A stretch of DNA of 51,723 bases, taken from Atopobiaceae bacterium (lineage in GTDB: Bacteria; Actinomycetota; Coriobacteriia; Coriobacteriales; Atopobiaceae). Shown piece by piece: positions 17,341 through 26,436 of the stretch. A model generated the notes under the pieces. The model worked only from the letters and a program-made list of their open reading frames with translations, ran no database searches and was not told the origin of the DNA. Each line of letters opens with the position of its first letter. Within the stretch, counting starts at the first letter, position 1. The translations under genes were made by a program, and so were the position numbers. The DNA is taken from the NCBI GenBank assembly GCA_902834555.1, contig CADFJN010000018.1:1-51723 (forward strand), read 5' to 3'.

Positions 17341-18072
17341 TTGGATGCAAGTGAGAAGTGCACTCCTGACTTCGAGCGGCTGTTGTCTGAGGCAGGTCTA
17401 TCCGAGCGTGAGGCAGAAGCTTTACGTACAGTTGCCCAAGGATTGACTGCTGAGGAGGCGGGGCAGCTCATGGGGGTGACCCCCTCGACCGTTGGCACCT
17501 ACCGACAGCGCGGATACAAGAAACTTGGTGTCTCCACGCGGTCAGAATTCTTGAGTATTCCTCAGGCGAGGGCCGAGGCTGCCTCGGCCGCGCGGAATGC
17601 CGATGCGGCAAATGCTGCCAACAACGCACCAACGCCTGATCGCCCAAGTGCAGTAATCCCTTGCGGCGAGAAGCGCGCAAACGCAACAAAAAGGATTGTC
17701 CTCATAGCGATCGCATGCTTAATAGCTGCATTTGTCACGCAACGGCTATTTTCACTACATTATTACGAGGAGAAAGGCTACCTAGGTTCCCCCTCTGGAA
17801 TCATCTCCACAGACTATGGCGAACTCCCGAATGTGATTGGCATGCGCGCGGACGCAGCAGCCTCTGAGGTCGCTCAGTCCGGCTTCTGCCCCCTATTTGA
17901 ATCGCAGGCATCCGAGCTACCTTCGGGCAAGGTCCTGGAGCTCAAGGAGGTGAAAAGCGCGGAGGCACTTGGAACGGGTATCTCCATCTTCTCCTGGGGA
18001 GAGGGCTGCACTTCCGGCTATAACTTGGAGGGCGACTGGAAGGCAAGCGTGGTTTTGGTGGTAGCGACATAG
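17341..18072 (+). CDS. Membrane-anchored LuxR-type regulator with PASTA-like outer domain
   Basis: Translation starts at a TTG (17341) behind GGGAGG, giving 243 residues. Residues about 12-72 form a LuxR-type helix-turn-helix (LSEREAEALRTVAQGLTAEE, then STVGTYRQRGYKKLGV). An Ala/Asn-rich linker (75-100) leads to one membrane helix at about 119-136. The outer part (about 160-220) begins LPNVIGMRADAAASEVAQSG, which resembles a PASTA domain; these bind muropeptides or lipid II in other proteins. The expected arrangement is a cytoplasmic DNA-binding head with an extracellular sensor. It is divergent from lepA, with under 100 bases between the starts. Targets are unknown. Confidence 0.78.
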   Translation: MDASEKCTPDFERLLSEAGLSEREAEALRTVAQGLTAEEAGQLMGVTPSTVGTYRQRGYKKLGVSTRSEFLSIPQARAEAASAARNADAANAANNAPTPDRPSAVIPCGEKRANATKRIVLIAIACLIAAFVTQRLFSLHYYEEKGYLGSPSGIISTDYGELPNVIGMRADAAASEVAQSGFCPLFESQASELPSGKVLELKEVKSAEALGTGISIFSWGEGCTSGYNLEGDWKASVVLVVAT

Positions 18073-18215
18073 CCGCTCACCCAATCAAATGCCCCACCTG
18101 CGGGTCAATCTATGTAGCATCTTTCGCTAATGACAGATTTGCCACAGGCCAACCCAGTATCTTGGACCCACAACGCATTGCCTTGCTGCAATGGCGACTG
18201 TGAGGAGGCAAAATC

Positions 18216-18245
18216 ATGCTAGAGATTGGAGGCGAGGGACCATGA
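18216..18245 (+). CDS. Possible 9-residue leader peptide
   Basis: An ATG at 18216 follows a strong AGGAGG at 18203-18208 with 7-base spacing and encodes MLEIGGEGP. Its TGA overlaps the ATG of the next small ORF (ATGA), which suggests translational coupling. It is too short for statistical support. Confidence 0.3.
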   Translation: MLEIGGEGP

Positions 18246-18367
18246 CCTATGGGCTTGGGCTTCCAGAGCTTATCGTCACTTATGTTGTAGCACATGCGCC
18301 GATCATCATATGCATTGTCGTTGCTGTCATAGCAATCGTATGGCTGCTGAGAAGAGATCACCAGTAG
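18242..18367 (+). CDS. Small single-pass membrane protein, 41 residues
   Basis: The ATG at 18242 is preceded by GGAGGCGAGGGACC. The product begins MTYGLGLPELIVTYV, has a continuous hydrophobic segment at about residues 20-35 (APIIICIVVAVIAIVWLL), and ends with the basic and polar tail RRDHQ, so it would span the membrane once with the C-terminus inside. No family is recognised. It lies between the membrane-bound LuxR-type regulator and rpsT; a functional link with the regulator or a type I toxin-like role are both only possibilities. Confidence 0.5.
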   Translation: MTYGLGLPELIVTYVVAHAPIIICIVVAVIAIVWLLRRDHQ

Positions 18368-18492
18368 TCCCCCATGCGTCTGGTCCTCAAGAAGGCCCGT
18401 TCCCCCTCGCCAGAACATGTGTAATTTGCTCGATGAAAAATCGAAGCGGGTACATCGGCGCAAATAGAGGGTTCCACAGGCGTTTGCTCTGC

Positions 18493-18498
18493 TATACT
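18493..18498 (+). promoter_or_regulatory. Likely -10 box of the rpsT promoter
   Basis: TATACT lies 98 bases before the rpsT start. The -35 region (GTTCCA at 18471-18476) is weak. The implied leader of about 90 bases contains short inverted repeats, which would fit autoregulated S20 leaders, but no specific structure is recognised. Confidence 0.45.
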
Positions 18499-18595
18499 GC
18501 TCTGGTTGACCTCGCCGTGTCTGGGTGCGGAACCCCACTTCCCACCTACAAGCTCCAAGAGGCCTCAGGGACAAGCATTTGAAAGGATCCGCACC

Positions 18596-18859
18596 GTGGC
18601 AAACATCAAGTCTCAGAAGAAGCGCATCATCACCGCCGAGAAGGCCCGCATGCGCAACAGGGCTGTACGCTCCGAGCTGAAGACCTACGTTAAGAAGGTT
18701 CACGCCGCCGTCGAGGCCGGCGACGTCGACGCCGCCCAGGCTGCCGCCAACGCCGCATGCCGCAAGCTCGACAGGGCTGCCGCCAAGGGCATCATCCACA
18801 AGAACCAGGCCGCCGGCCGCAAGTCTGGCGTCCAGAAGCTCGTCAACTCTATGAAGTAG
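18596..18859 (+). CDS. rpsT: Small ribosomal subunit protein S20
   Basis: The 87-residue basic protein begins at a GTG (18596), giving MANIKSQKKRIITAEKAR, the typical S20 start, and ends with the family's KGIIHKNQAAGRKSGV region. AAAGGA lies eight bases upstream. It is transcribed alone, with its own promoter and terminator, between divergently and convergently oriented neighbours. Confidence 0.97.
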   Translation: MANIKSQKKRIITAEKARMRNRAVRSELKTYVKKVHAAVEAGDVDAAQAAANAACRKLDRAAAKGIIHKNQAAGRKSGVQKLVNSMK

Positions 18860-18889
18860 TGTCGCTTCCCTGCGATGGCTTGCCTTTTG

Positions 18890-18920
18890 GGAGCCCGGCC
18901 GCGTGCCGGGCTCCTTTTCT
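18890..18920 (+). terminator. Intrinsic terminator of rpsT
   Basis: A nine-base-pair perfect stem (GGAGCCCGG and CCGGGCTCC) with a seven-base loop is followed by TTTTCT, 30 bases after the rpsT stop. Confidence 0.9.
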
Positions 18921-19041
18921 ATGGGCGAGGAAGGCTTGGGGCGCCGGGACACAGGTGGACGCCGCCGGGGGTACCGGGTCCGGACTCCAAAGGCGCCGGG
19001 GCCGCGGGCTCCATGGCGCAGGCCTAGCGCGGCCGGGACCG

Positions 19042-20037
19042 TTAGGCCCCCTTTCGCGACGGCTGCCTGTTGCCTCCGCAGATGGTCGCGATGAGCGAGA
19101 GGAACGCCGAGTCCGAGTCAGCCGACGCAGAACCCTTGAGGGCTCGCTCGCAGGAAGCGCAGGTCGCAAGGTCGCGTTCCAGCTCGCCCGGGGCGAAGCC
19201 ACGGGCCCAGCGGACGTGGTTTCTCACCTGCCAGCCTTGCTTGCCGAGCGCCTGAGCGACGCCGCCACCCTCGCCCCGTGCGTCAAGCGCCCGCGCGCAG
19301 ATGAGCTCCCTGATGCGGATGGTCGCCAGGGTGAGAAGCCCCACCTGCGAAGATCCCCTGAGCAGCGCGTAGAGCTCCAACGAGCGTTGGACGTCGCGCT
19401 CGCTCAGGCGGTCCAGGAACTCCCAGGGCTTGACCTCGGCGACGCGCGCGACGTCCGCCTCGACGTCCGCAAGCGTCACCTGCCCCTGCCCACCCTTGAG
19501 CGCCGAGAGCGTACGCAGCTGCGTGTCAAGCATGGTGGTCGACTCCCCCACGCGGTCCACGAGCGCACGGGCGGCGTCCTGGTCCATAGAAAGGCCATGC
19601 GAGCGCGCGAGCTTCTGCACATAGGAGGGCAGGTCCCTTCTCGTGGCAGGTGTGCAGTCAATGACCGCCTTGGGGCCCACCTTTGCGACCGCCTTGTAAA
19701 GGCGCGTCGACTTTGCCAGCGTGGTCGCCGAGAGAAGCAGCGTGCAAGCGGGGTTTGGGTCCTTCAGATAGCCCACGATGGCCTCCGAGACGGGCTTGGG
19801 AAGCTTATCGGCAGGCTCTATAATCACGATGCGCGGAGAGTCGCCCACGGGCATGGTATTGAGAGACGAGATGATGGCCACGGGATCCGTGTCTGCCGTC
19901 GGCGAGATCTCGTCCAGGTTGAATGCCGCCAGCCCTTCGTCCAGGTAGCCTTTGAGACGCGCTATCGCGCTCTTGCGCTTGAGCTCATCCGCGCCCACCA
20001 CCAGATATGCTGGCAGCAGTCTTGCCTTCTTTGCCAT
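19042..20037 (-). CDS. holA: DNA polymerase III subunit delta
   Basis: HolA is the clamp-loader wrench subunit. The 331-residue protein has the family's N-terminal pattern (PAYLVVGADELKRKSAI), the AAA-like core with VIIEPADKLPK, and the C-terminal helical collar domain (LARSHGLSMDQDAARALVDR). It lies 51 bases downstream of comEC on the same strand; comEC followed by holA is a frequent arrangement. Confidence 0.92.
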   Translation of the reverse strand: MAKKARLLPAYLVVGADELKRKSAIARLKGYLDEGLAAFNLDEISPTADTDPVAIISSLNTMPVGDSPRIVIIEPADKLPKPVSEAIVGYLKDPNPACTLLLSATTLAKSTRLYKAVAKVGPKAVIDCTPATRRDLPSYVQKLARSHGLSMDQDAARALVDRVGESTTMLDTQLRTLSALKGGQGQVTLADVEADVARVAEVKPWEFLDRLSERDVQRSLELYALLRGSSQVGLLTLATIRIRELICARALDARGEGGGVAQALGKQGWQVRNHVRWARGFAPGELERDLATCASCERALKGSASADSDSAFLSLIATICGGNRQPSRKGA

Positions 20038-20088
20038 GCGTTCCCTCCATTGCGTCGACCCCCCTACTCTGCCACAAACCGGTCGTCG

Positions 20089-22584
20089 TCACAGCCCGCG
20101 CTCCCACGGGCCACTCGGCGCCTCCGTCACCGCGCGCTCCGTCTGTACAACAGGCCCTGTGGCACCGGGCCGGACCGTGACGGTACCGACGTCCTTGGTG
20201 CAGAGGAAGACCGAACCCACACCCTCGAGGGCGTCGACGCACTCCTTGCGCGGGTGGCCGTACCTGTTGTTCTCACCGGCGCTCGCAACGGAGACCTCAG
20301 GGTCAAGCAGGGCCGCCTGCCCATCCGTTACGGAGACCTCGGAGCCGTGGTGCCCCACCTTAAGGACGTCGATATCGCCCACGTCACTGCGGGCAAGGCA
20401 GGCGCCGGTCTCGTCCCTCTCGGCGTCGCCCGTGAGAAGCCCCGTGAGGCTGCGGCCGGCATGCTCATATGAGAGGGCGAGCATGACGGAGTCCTCGTTC
20501 TTGTCGCCGGCAACCTCCTCGACCGGCGAGATGACGCGAAGTGAAAACGAGCCGGCAACGATGGTGTCTCCGTATGAAATCTCCTCCGCCTCGTGGCCCG
20601 TGAGCTGCTGAGTGCTCTTTGAGAGCCCGTCTGAGATGTTGTCCGCAACGCCTTGGGCCACAAGGACGTGTTCGCAAGCCAGGTGCCCCACAAGGTCGTC
20701 GACGCCGTGCACGTGGTCGTCGTGGAGGTGCGTTAGCACGATGGCATCCAGGTGGATAATGCCCTGCCGTGCCAAGGCCCGCGAGACCGTGCCGTCCGGC
20801 CCCGCATCCACAAGCACGGCGGCCGCGCCATCGGTCACGAGGATGGCGTCGCCTTGTCCCACGTCCAGGACGCAGATCCGCGGCGGTTGGAAAAACCGCA
20901 GGCAGAACAGGGTGGCAGCAAAGCAGGTCGCAAGGGCCAGCGAGGCAAGGGCAAGGTGGCGTCGCCTGGGGGCGGGCCATGCCACGTAGATGGCCGCGCA
21001 CGCCGCGAAGAGCACAACAAAGAGGACCGCCCCGCTCGCGTCCACGGCAAGGCAGGCGAAGGGAAGCCTCGAAAGGGCGGAGAGCATCGCGCAGAACACC
21101 TGGGAGGCACCCCGTGCCGCAGCAAGTACGGGGGCCTGCAGGGCGGGCAGGGGCGTGAGGGCGGCGGCACCCAGCCCCAGGGACACGAGCGCCACAAAAA
21201 GAGGTGTCAGCACGAGGTTCGCAAGCGGCGCTATGAGCGACACCTCACCAAATGTGGGGCAGGTCAGAGGCAGCGTGAAGACCTGTGCCACCACAGAGAC
21301 GCCCAGGGCGTCGCAGGAGTTTTTCCTAAAGCGTCCAAGCGAGCGCGCCATATGCGGCCTGCGCCTTCCGTGGCGGCGCGCGGTCCTGGTGAGCACGTCG
21401 AGCGCGTGGCCCACGTATCCGCCAAACAGGCAGATGCCGACCACCGAGGCAACCGAGAGGAGAAACCCCAGCTGCCCGGAGACATAGGGGTCAAGCAGCG
21501 CCATAGCGAGCGCCGCAGCGCATGCCGAGGAGAGCGCGTGCGACCTCCTCCCTGCAAGTCCCCCGCAAAACGAGACGCAGCTCATGATGCCCGCACGCAC
21601 GGCAGACGCGGGGGCACCGCAAAAGACAACAAAGAGGGCGGCGGCACCAAGGGCGAGCGCGCCGCGGGCGGCAGGCCGCAGCCGCGTCTTGCCAAGCAGC
21701 GCCGAGAGGGTGCCGGCCAGGATGGCGAGGTGGCTTCCCGACACCGCCACAAGATGCGAGACGCCGCAAGCCGAAAAGGCACCGTCAAGGCCCCGTGCGC
21801 GTAGCGGCGAGCGATCGCCGCAGACGCTTCCCGCCAGCACCGCCGCGCCGTCGGACTCGTATGGCGAGAAGGACGCCAGCACGGCCCGCCGTGCGCGCAG
21901 CACGGCGCCGAGAGGCCCCTCCACCTCGCGCGAGGACGTCACATGGACAACCGAGACCGTCCCCGCAATGCCCTGCATGCGCGAGGTGGTGCCCCAGTCG
22001 TCGTCCCCATTGGCCTTGAACCTCCCTACGCAGGAGGCCAGCGATCCGTGCTCTAGCCGGGCGGGCGAGCTGAGCCAGACCGTCCCGACCTTGGAGCCGT
22101 CCGCTCTAAACACGCCCGCGCGGCCCCGCCATCCGCGCCCGCCCTTCACCATGTCCCCATCGACCCTAAGCTCCCACGAAGAGACCGCACGTGTCGAGAG
22201 CAGCCTCGCCGCCTCCGCCTCGCGCCCGAGCGCGAGCCACCCCACGAGCGCCCCGGAAAGCACCGTGACCAGGGCAAACAGAAGGACCGCCGGAACCCGG
22301 GGCGAGCGGACAGGCCGGGCTTGTCGTCCCTTGGGGAGGAGCACGAATACAACGGCGAACGCACCTGTGGCCGCCGCGACACCCACGGCACCTGCGGCCA
22401 CAAGGGGAAACCCCGAGGAGGGAGGGCAGGCAAAGCGCAGCACGGCGCGCTCTGCCAGGACGGTCGCCGCAAGACCCCAGAGCGTCATGGGGATGGCTGG
22501 CCGCGTGGGCATGTGGGCGCGCGTGGGCCTGGCTGTACCGTGCGCCCCCTGGACGGTTGCAGCCCTCCCCGTGCCCTCAGACAC
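20089..22584 (-). CDS. comEC: ComEC/Rec2 DNA uptake channel
   Basis: ComEC forms the membrane channel for single-stranded DNA during transformation. Domains in order: N-terminal membrane helices, an OB-fold DUF4131-like region, the Competence domain with HLVAVSGSHLAILAG, and a C-terminal metallo-beta-lactamase domain with LTHLHDDHVHG, TGDAERDE and GHHGSEVSV. The GTG at 22584 follows AAGGA and overlaps the comEA stop by eight bases; starts at 22620 or 22512 are possible. The zinc-site residues look intact, consistent with a functional protein. Confidence 0.92.
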   Translation of the reverse strand: MSEGTGRAATVQGAHGTARPTRAHMPTRPAIPMTLWGLAATVLAERAVLRFACPPSSGFPLVAAGAVGVAAATGAFAVVFVLLPKGRQARPVRSPRVPAVLLFALVTVLSGALVGWLALGREAEAARLLSTRAVSSWELRVDGDMVKGGRGWRGRAGVFRADGSKVGTVWLSSPARLEHGSLASCVGRFKANGDDDWGTTSRMQGIAGTVSVVHVTSSREVEGPLGAVLRARRAVLASFSPYESDGAAVLAGSVCGDRSPLRARGLDGAFSACGVSHLVAVSGSHLAILAGTLSALLGKTRLRPAARGALALGAAALFVVFCGAPASAVRAGIMSCVSFCGGLAGRRSHALSSACAAALAMALLDPYVSGQLGFLLSVASVVGICLFGGYVGHALDVLTRTARRHGRRRPHMARSLGRFRKNSCDALGVSVVAQVFTLPLTCPTFGEVSLIAPLANLVLTPLFVALVSLGLGAAALTPLPALQAPVLAAARGASQVFCAMLSALSRLPFACLAVDASGAVLFVVLFAACAAIYVAWPAPRRRHLALASLALATCFAATLFCLRFFQPPRICVLDVGQGDAILVTDGAAAVLVDAGPDGTVSRALARQGIIHLDAIVLTHLHDDHVHGVDDLVGHLACEHVLVAQGVADNISDGLSKSTQQLTGHEAEEISYGDTIVAGSFSLRVISPVEEVAGDKNEDSVMLALSYEHAGRSLTGLLTGDAERDETGACLARSDVGDIDVLKVGHHGSEVSVTDGQAALLDPEVSVASAGENNRYGHPRKECVDALEGVGSVFLCTKDVGTVTVRPGATGPVVQTERAVTEAPSGPWERGL

Positions 22585-23323
22585 GGATCCTGTCCTTAAG
22601 CTTGGCGAACTTTTTCTCACCTATCCCCGAGACGCGCATGAGGTCCTCGACGCTTCTGAAGGCACCATTGGCCTCGCGGTCGCGAATGATCTCCGCGGCC
22701 GTCGCCTCACCGACACCAGGAAGCGCCGTGAGCTCGGCGACCGTCGCGGTGTTGATGTTCACGATGCCCCCGGAAGACGGGGACGCTGAGCCTCCGGCAC
22801 CCGTCGCGCCCGACTCTTGGGCCTGGTCGTCAGCATCCTGCTCTCCCATGGCCGGGACATGCACCTTCTCGCCGTCCGCGAGGGGCTCAGCGAGATTCAT
22901 GTGCGAGGTGTCCGCACCCTCCGCAAGTCCGCCCGCCGCCTCCACAGCGTCATGCACACGCAGCGAGTCCCCCTGGAGCCGATAGACGCCCGGGCTTGCC
23001 ACCATGCCGTCAACATGCACCACCATGGACGGTGGCGTCTCGGCATCCTCATGTTCTGAGGCATCGTCTGCCTCGTCGTTCGGTGTCGTCTCAGCCTGGG
23101 TGCGCCCGGCCGCCGGACCATCCCCGCGCTCTATGACAAAGGATCCACCGGGGTGTCCTGGAAGCAGGAAGGCACAGGCTAGCACCACGAGCACGGTGAC
23201 AAGCACGATTCCAGCAGCAACGGCCTTTGCAGCAGGTGAGAGGCCAGCCCTTCTCGCCAGGGCACGCGCGCCGTGTCGGACACGCTTTCCCAAGCTGTCC
23301 CGCGACCTTGATACCTGTGCCAT
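22577..23323 (-). CDS. comEA: ComEA DNA receptor
   Basis: ComEA binds incoming double-stranded DNA at the outer membrane face. One membrane helix (about residues 36-55) anchors it, then an acidic linker, an SLBB-type domain (VVHVDGMVASPGVYRL), another linker, and a C-terminal helix-hairpin-helix pair (VNINTATVAELTALPGVGEA and SGIGEKKFAKL). The ATG at 23323 after GGGGGTGG is preferred to 23338. It heads the comEA-comEC-holA operon. Confidence 0.93.
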   Translation of the reverse strand: MAQVSRSRDSLGKRVRHGARALARRAGLSPAAKAVAAGIVLVTVLVVLACAFLLPGHPGGSFVIERGDGPAAGRTQAETTPNDEADDASEHEDAETPPSMVVHVDGMVASPGVYRLQGDSLRVHDAVEAAGGLAEGADTSHMNLAEPLADGEKVHVPAMGEQDADDQAQESGATGAGGSASPSSGGIVNINTATVAELTALPGVGEATAAEIIRDREANGAFRSVEDLMRVSGIGEKKFAKLKDRIRV

Positions 23324-23689
23324 GCCGACCACCCCCATACACCAATGATGGAGGCGGTTCCAGGCGACTGGCCCGTCCTTCTAAGAAAGCGCTGCACGTT
23401 TCTGACGGCATGCTTGCACAAATCTGACAGATTACAACGTTATTGCACCAATACATATGCGCATGGAGGGCGATTCACGTTATCATCGTGCGCCGTTCGC
23501 AGAGTTTGCGCAGGAGTGAACGGTCGAGAGTCCCTAGTTCGCAAAGGTATGGTTTGGCGCGTACTCGAGTAATCAGGACTGTCTCAGAGGTCCGCTTGAT
23601 TTCGCCAGCGAAACTACGCAGCACAGTTACAGACACTATTTCAGTAAGAGGAGATCATCATCCATCTAGGCATATTGTTCGTTTCTTTA
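23324..23689. other. Gene-free stretch upstream of comEA
   Basis: This region must hold the comEA promoter, but no convincing -35/-10 pair was found. Short open frames have poor codon use and no ribosome sites. Nothing else is recognised. Confidence 0.4.
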
Positions 23690-23738
23690 TTGATGCAAGA
23701 AAGAAAGACGGTGATCCCGCGACAAACGCGGGGCCACC
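23690..23738 (-). terminator. Intrinsic terminator of the glycosidase-PTS operon
   Basis: In the minus-strand transcript a stem GACGGTG..CCCGCG pairs with CGCGGG..CACCGTC around a five-base loop, and is followed by TTTCTTTCTT. It begins 37 bases after the glycosidase stop. Confidence 0.85.
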
Positions 23739-23774
23739 GTCATACAACTTCTTTCTCTTTCAGGGCAGCGCGGC

Positions 23775-26393
23775 TCATCGCAAGGGCACGAGCATCGAAA
23801 CAAACCCATAGGCTGGAATACATTCGGTGGACGGAAGCTCATCTTCCAGCGCATCAGTTTGAATCGCCTGTGCCAAGATACCCTCCCTCTGGATTGGCAC
23901 ATCATTGCTTGAAGGATTCTCAAATCTTACCAGCGCATAGTCTTTCCTGGTAAGCGAGGGCATGACACAGGAAACGAGCAGGCCTTCGGGGATATCAAAT
24001 GCGCTGAACGAGAGCGGAAGGTCTAGCGGCCTCTGTGCGGGCCAAATCTTATTGTCAAGCCTTCGGATAAAGAGGTTGAGGGTCTGCCTCTGGTAGCTTA
24101 CTGAAGGCGCAAGACGAGCGTGAGCGGCCTGGGCAATTGACATGCCATCGAACTCACCCTTAGAAATCCTCACGCCAAAAGTAATCGAATGGGTACCAAT
24201 TTCCTGTGCAAGCGGAGTATGCATCATCACATGCCCCTCATTTGTAGTATCACCAGAGGCTCTTCCTGGACGCCAGGCAAGATTGGCCTTGCCAAGCTCA
24301 CCAGTAGTTGCAAACAGCGTCAGGAAAAGACCGGACTCCTTGCGCTCATATTCCTTGATGCCGTCGGCAAAAACGGTGATGGAGAACTCTTCCCCAGGAA
24401 CGGTGACACTCTTGTCAAACACCTCAATTGGGACCGGCTTTTCCACATATCGATTGCGCCAATCAGCAGGAGCCTCGGTGCGGAGGTGCTCAAGGAAGCC
24501 ATTCTGTATCTGCGCGATTGAGCGATTATTCGAAGAAAGGGTTTCCAGGCAAAGCCGCACACGATGAGAGAACACCTGGTTATCAACTGAGACCTTGCCC
24601 TCAATAAGGTCATCATCTCCGATTGACAAAACCACCTCATACACGACGGCGGAAGTAACACCACTCTGCTCCCTGCGATCTTCTATGCAAACGGGAAGAT
24701 CCGCGGAACCCTTCAGAACGAGCTCTTTGCGATGGGAAGACTCCCTTACGTAAGCACTGCTAAACCGAAGAACCGTTTCATTCTCATCCTCAAGAGGCGA
24801 GAAATCATAGGTGTCCCCGTCGTTACCGCAATCCGTCAGCGTGACGAAGTCATCGATGCTGAACCCCTCGGCCGTATCCAGCCTGACCTTACCATCTCTA
24901 AACGCAAGGGAAAGCCGAGCATTGTTGATTTCAGCATCATCGGAAACGACATACGATTCAAGCGGCTGCTTGGAATCCACGAATTCGATGACACGGTATC
25001 CCAGGGGCGGAAGATCAACGGAAATGCGAACATCAAGCTCATAGTAAGGTGCCTCGACAATGGTCTCGGTCCCTGTCGCAGTAATCCTGTTGACTCCCGA
25101 GCGCGCAGGGTAATACTGCTCGTGCTCGATTACTGCATATGAGCTGCATGGGAATGCGATGTTCTTCGTTGAGGTGACAATGTGTACGATTTTCTCACCA
25201 TGGAACGGAGTCGGGTCGGTGTTAAAGACCAGCACCTGGTTGGCCGAGAGGTTGAGGGCATCGGCAATCCGCCTCTCAATGATGTTTTCGATGCCGTCAG
25301 CGAGCTCCCCTGCCTGCTTGATGCGATGGGAGATGTCCTCGGCAACATTATCGGAGACGCATCCTCCCATACTGTCATGGGCCTGGTTCTCAAGGAGTTT
25401 CTTCCAAAGCCTTATCAGTAGGCCATTTGATACCTCGATTCCAAGCGAGCGGGCAATGACCATCATCGGCTCGACGCGTCGAATAATCATTTGCTCCAGA
25501 GCAAAAACCGCTTGCTTGGTCTTAGTTCTTACAGACCCGATTGTCCGGTGAACCCTGGCATAAGCCGGAATCCTCAGCTCCCCTTCGAATTCTGGAAGTC
25601 TCTTGCTCTCGAGAGATTCAATGAATCGCGGATAATCAGAGATGTCGTAACCATAGGCCGAAGCCTGGTTGTAATCGCTCACGATGCGGTCGTAATCCAG
25701 AAGCATGCTCTTTTGGTCAACGCCCGCAGAGACCAGGACATCGTCGGAGTCCGTTTGATTGGCCACAAACTCAGTCTCGGGATCAAGCTTGAGCTTTACG
25801 AAATCACTGATTTGATTTAGGGCCTCCACCGGCATCATGCCCATTGAGTATCCACGCGGCAGGCAGGCGGCAATGACTCGGTCGGATCCGAGTGACTTCC
25901 AGTCAAAATAAACACCTGGGACATTTTCCCCAAAGCTCAATCCTCGCCACCCAATGAAGCTAGTAATGCCGGCATGGCGAAGGATGGCTGGCATTTGTGC
26001 GTTGAAACCAAAGGTGTCGGGGAGATAGCCGATCATCATTGGTGTTCCATACTTAACCCTCGAATCGATAATGCCGATTTCAAGGTTCCGCAGGATTGAC
26101 TCTGAATCAATAAGAAGTGCATCGGTCTGTGTATACCAAGGTCCAACGAACAGCCTGCCTTCTGCCACAAGCTTCTTGATGTCATTGATTCTCTCGGGAT
26201 TCAGAGAAACATATTCGTCCACAATCGAAGTCTGGCCATCAAGGCAGAAGTTCACATCGTGGTTGATCTTGAGCTCATCAAGCGCCTCGGAGAACACCTG
26301 ATCGCTCAGTACCACGGCATCCTCAGTAGTGAAATACCATTCCCTATCCCAATGCGTATGCTGGACCAAGTGCCCCTTCACCATTATCAGCAC
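23775..26393 (-). CDS. mngB: GH38 alpha-mannosidase, mannosylglycerate hydrolase-like
   Basis: The 872-residue protein has the GH38 zinc and substrate motif HTHWDREW at 12-19, GPWYTQTD near 84-91, and YLPDTFG at 123-129 with Asp126 as the presumed nucleophile. The middle has the family pattern ARVHRTIGS and the H-x-D-S motif AHDSMGG, followed by the GH38 middle and C-terminal beta domains. The N-terminal half closely follows the E. coli MngB pattern as I remember it. It has no signal peptide, so it should cleave phosphorylated disaccharide inside the cell after PTS import by the upstream genes. The exact substrate (mannosylglycerate or another alpha-mannoside) is inference. Start is a GTG at 26393 or ATG at 26384. 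Confidence 0.85.
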   Translation of the reverse strand: MLIMVKGHLVQHTHWDREWYFTTEDAVVLSDQVFSEALDELKINHDVNFCLDGQTSIVDEYVSLNPERINDIKKLVAEGRLFVGPWYTQTDALLIDSESILRNLEIGIIDSRVKYGTPMMIGYLPDTFGFNAQMPAILRHAGITSFIGWRGLSFGENVPGVYFDWKSLGSDRVIAACLPRGYSMGMMPVEALNQISDFVKLKLDPETEFVANQTDSDDVLVSAGVDQKSMLLDYDRIVSDYNQASAYGYDISDYPRFIESLESKRLPEFEGELRIPAYARVHRTIGSVRTKTKQAVFALEQMIIRRVEPMMVIARSLGIEVSNGLLIRLWKKLLENQAHDSMGGCVSDNVAEDISHRIKQAGELADGIENIIERRIADALNLSANQVLVFNTDPTPFHGEKIVHIVTSTKNIAFPCSSYAVIEHEQYYPARSGVNRITATGTETIVEAPYYELDVRISVDLPPLGYRVIEFVDSKQPLESYVVSDDAEINNARLSLAFRDGKVRLDTAEGFSIDDFVTLTDCGNDGDTYDFSPLEDENETVLRFSSAYVRESSHRKELVLKGSADLPVCIEDRREQSGVTSAVVYEVVLSIGDDDLIEGKVSVDNQVFSHRVRLCLETLSSNNRSIAQIQNGFLEHLRTEAPADWRNRYVEKPVPIEVFDKSVTVPGEEFSITVFADGIKEYERKESGLFLTLFATTGELGKANLAWRPGRASGDTTNEGHVMMHTPLAQEIGTHSITFGVRISKGEFDGMSIAQAAHARLAPSVSYQRQTLNLFIRRLDNKIWPAQRPLDLPLSFSAFDIPEGLLVSCVMPSLTRKDYALVRFENPSSNDVPIQREGILAQAIQTDALEDELPSTECIPAYGFVSMLVPLR

Positions 26394-26436
26394 CGTTCCT
26401 CTCGTTATCGCATAGCGAATGTAAGAGTACCTTTAC

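Noticed and set aside
18110..18952. Minus-strand frame of 280 codons
   Set aside because: It is antisense to rpsT and its terminator, and has no recognisable features.
18757..20472. Plus-strand frame of 571 codons
   Set aside because: It runs antisense to holA and part of comEC and crosses the rpsT terminator.
23443..23811. Plus-strand frame of 122 codons near the glycosidase terminator
   Set aside because: It reads through the terminator hairpin into the glycosidase gene antisense, has no ribosome site and weak codon bias.
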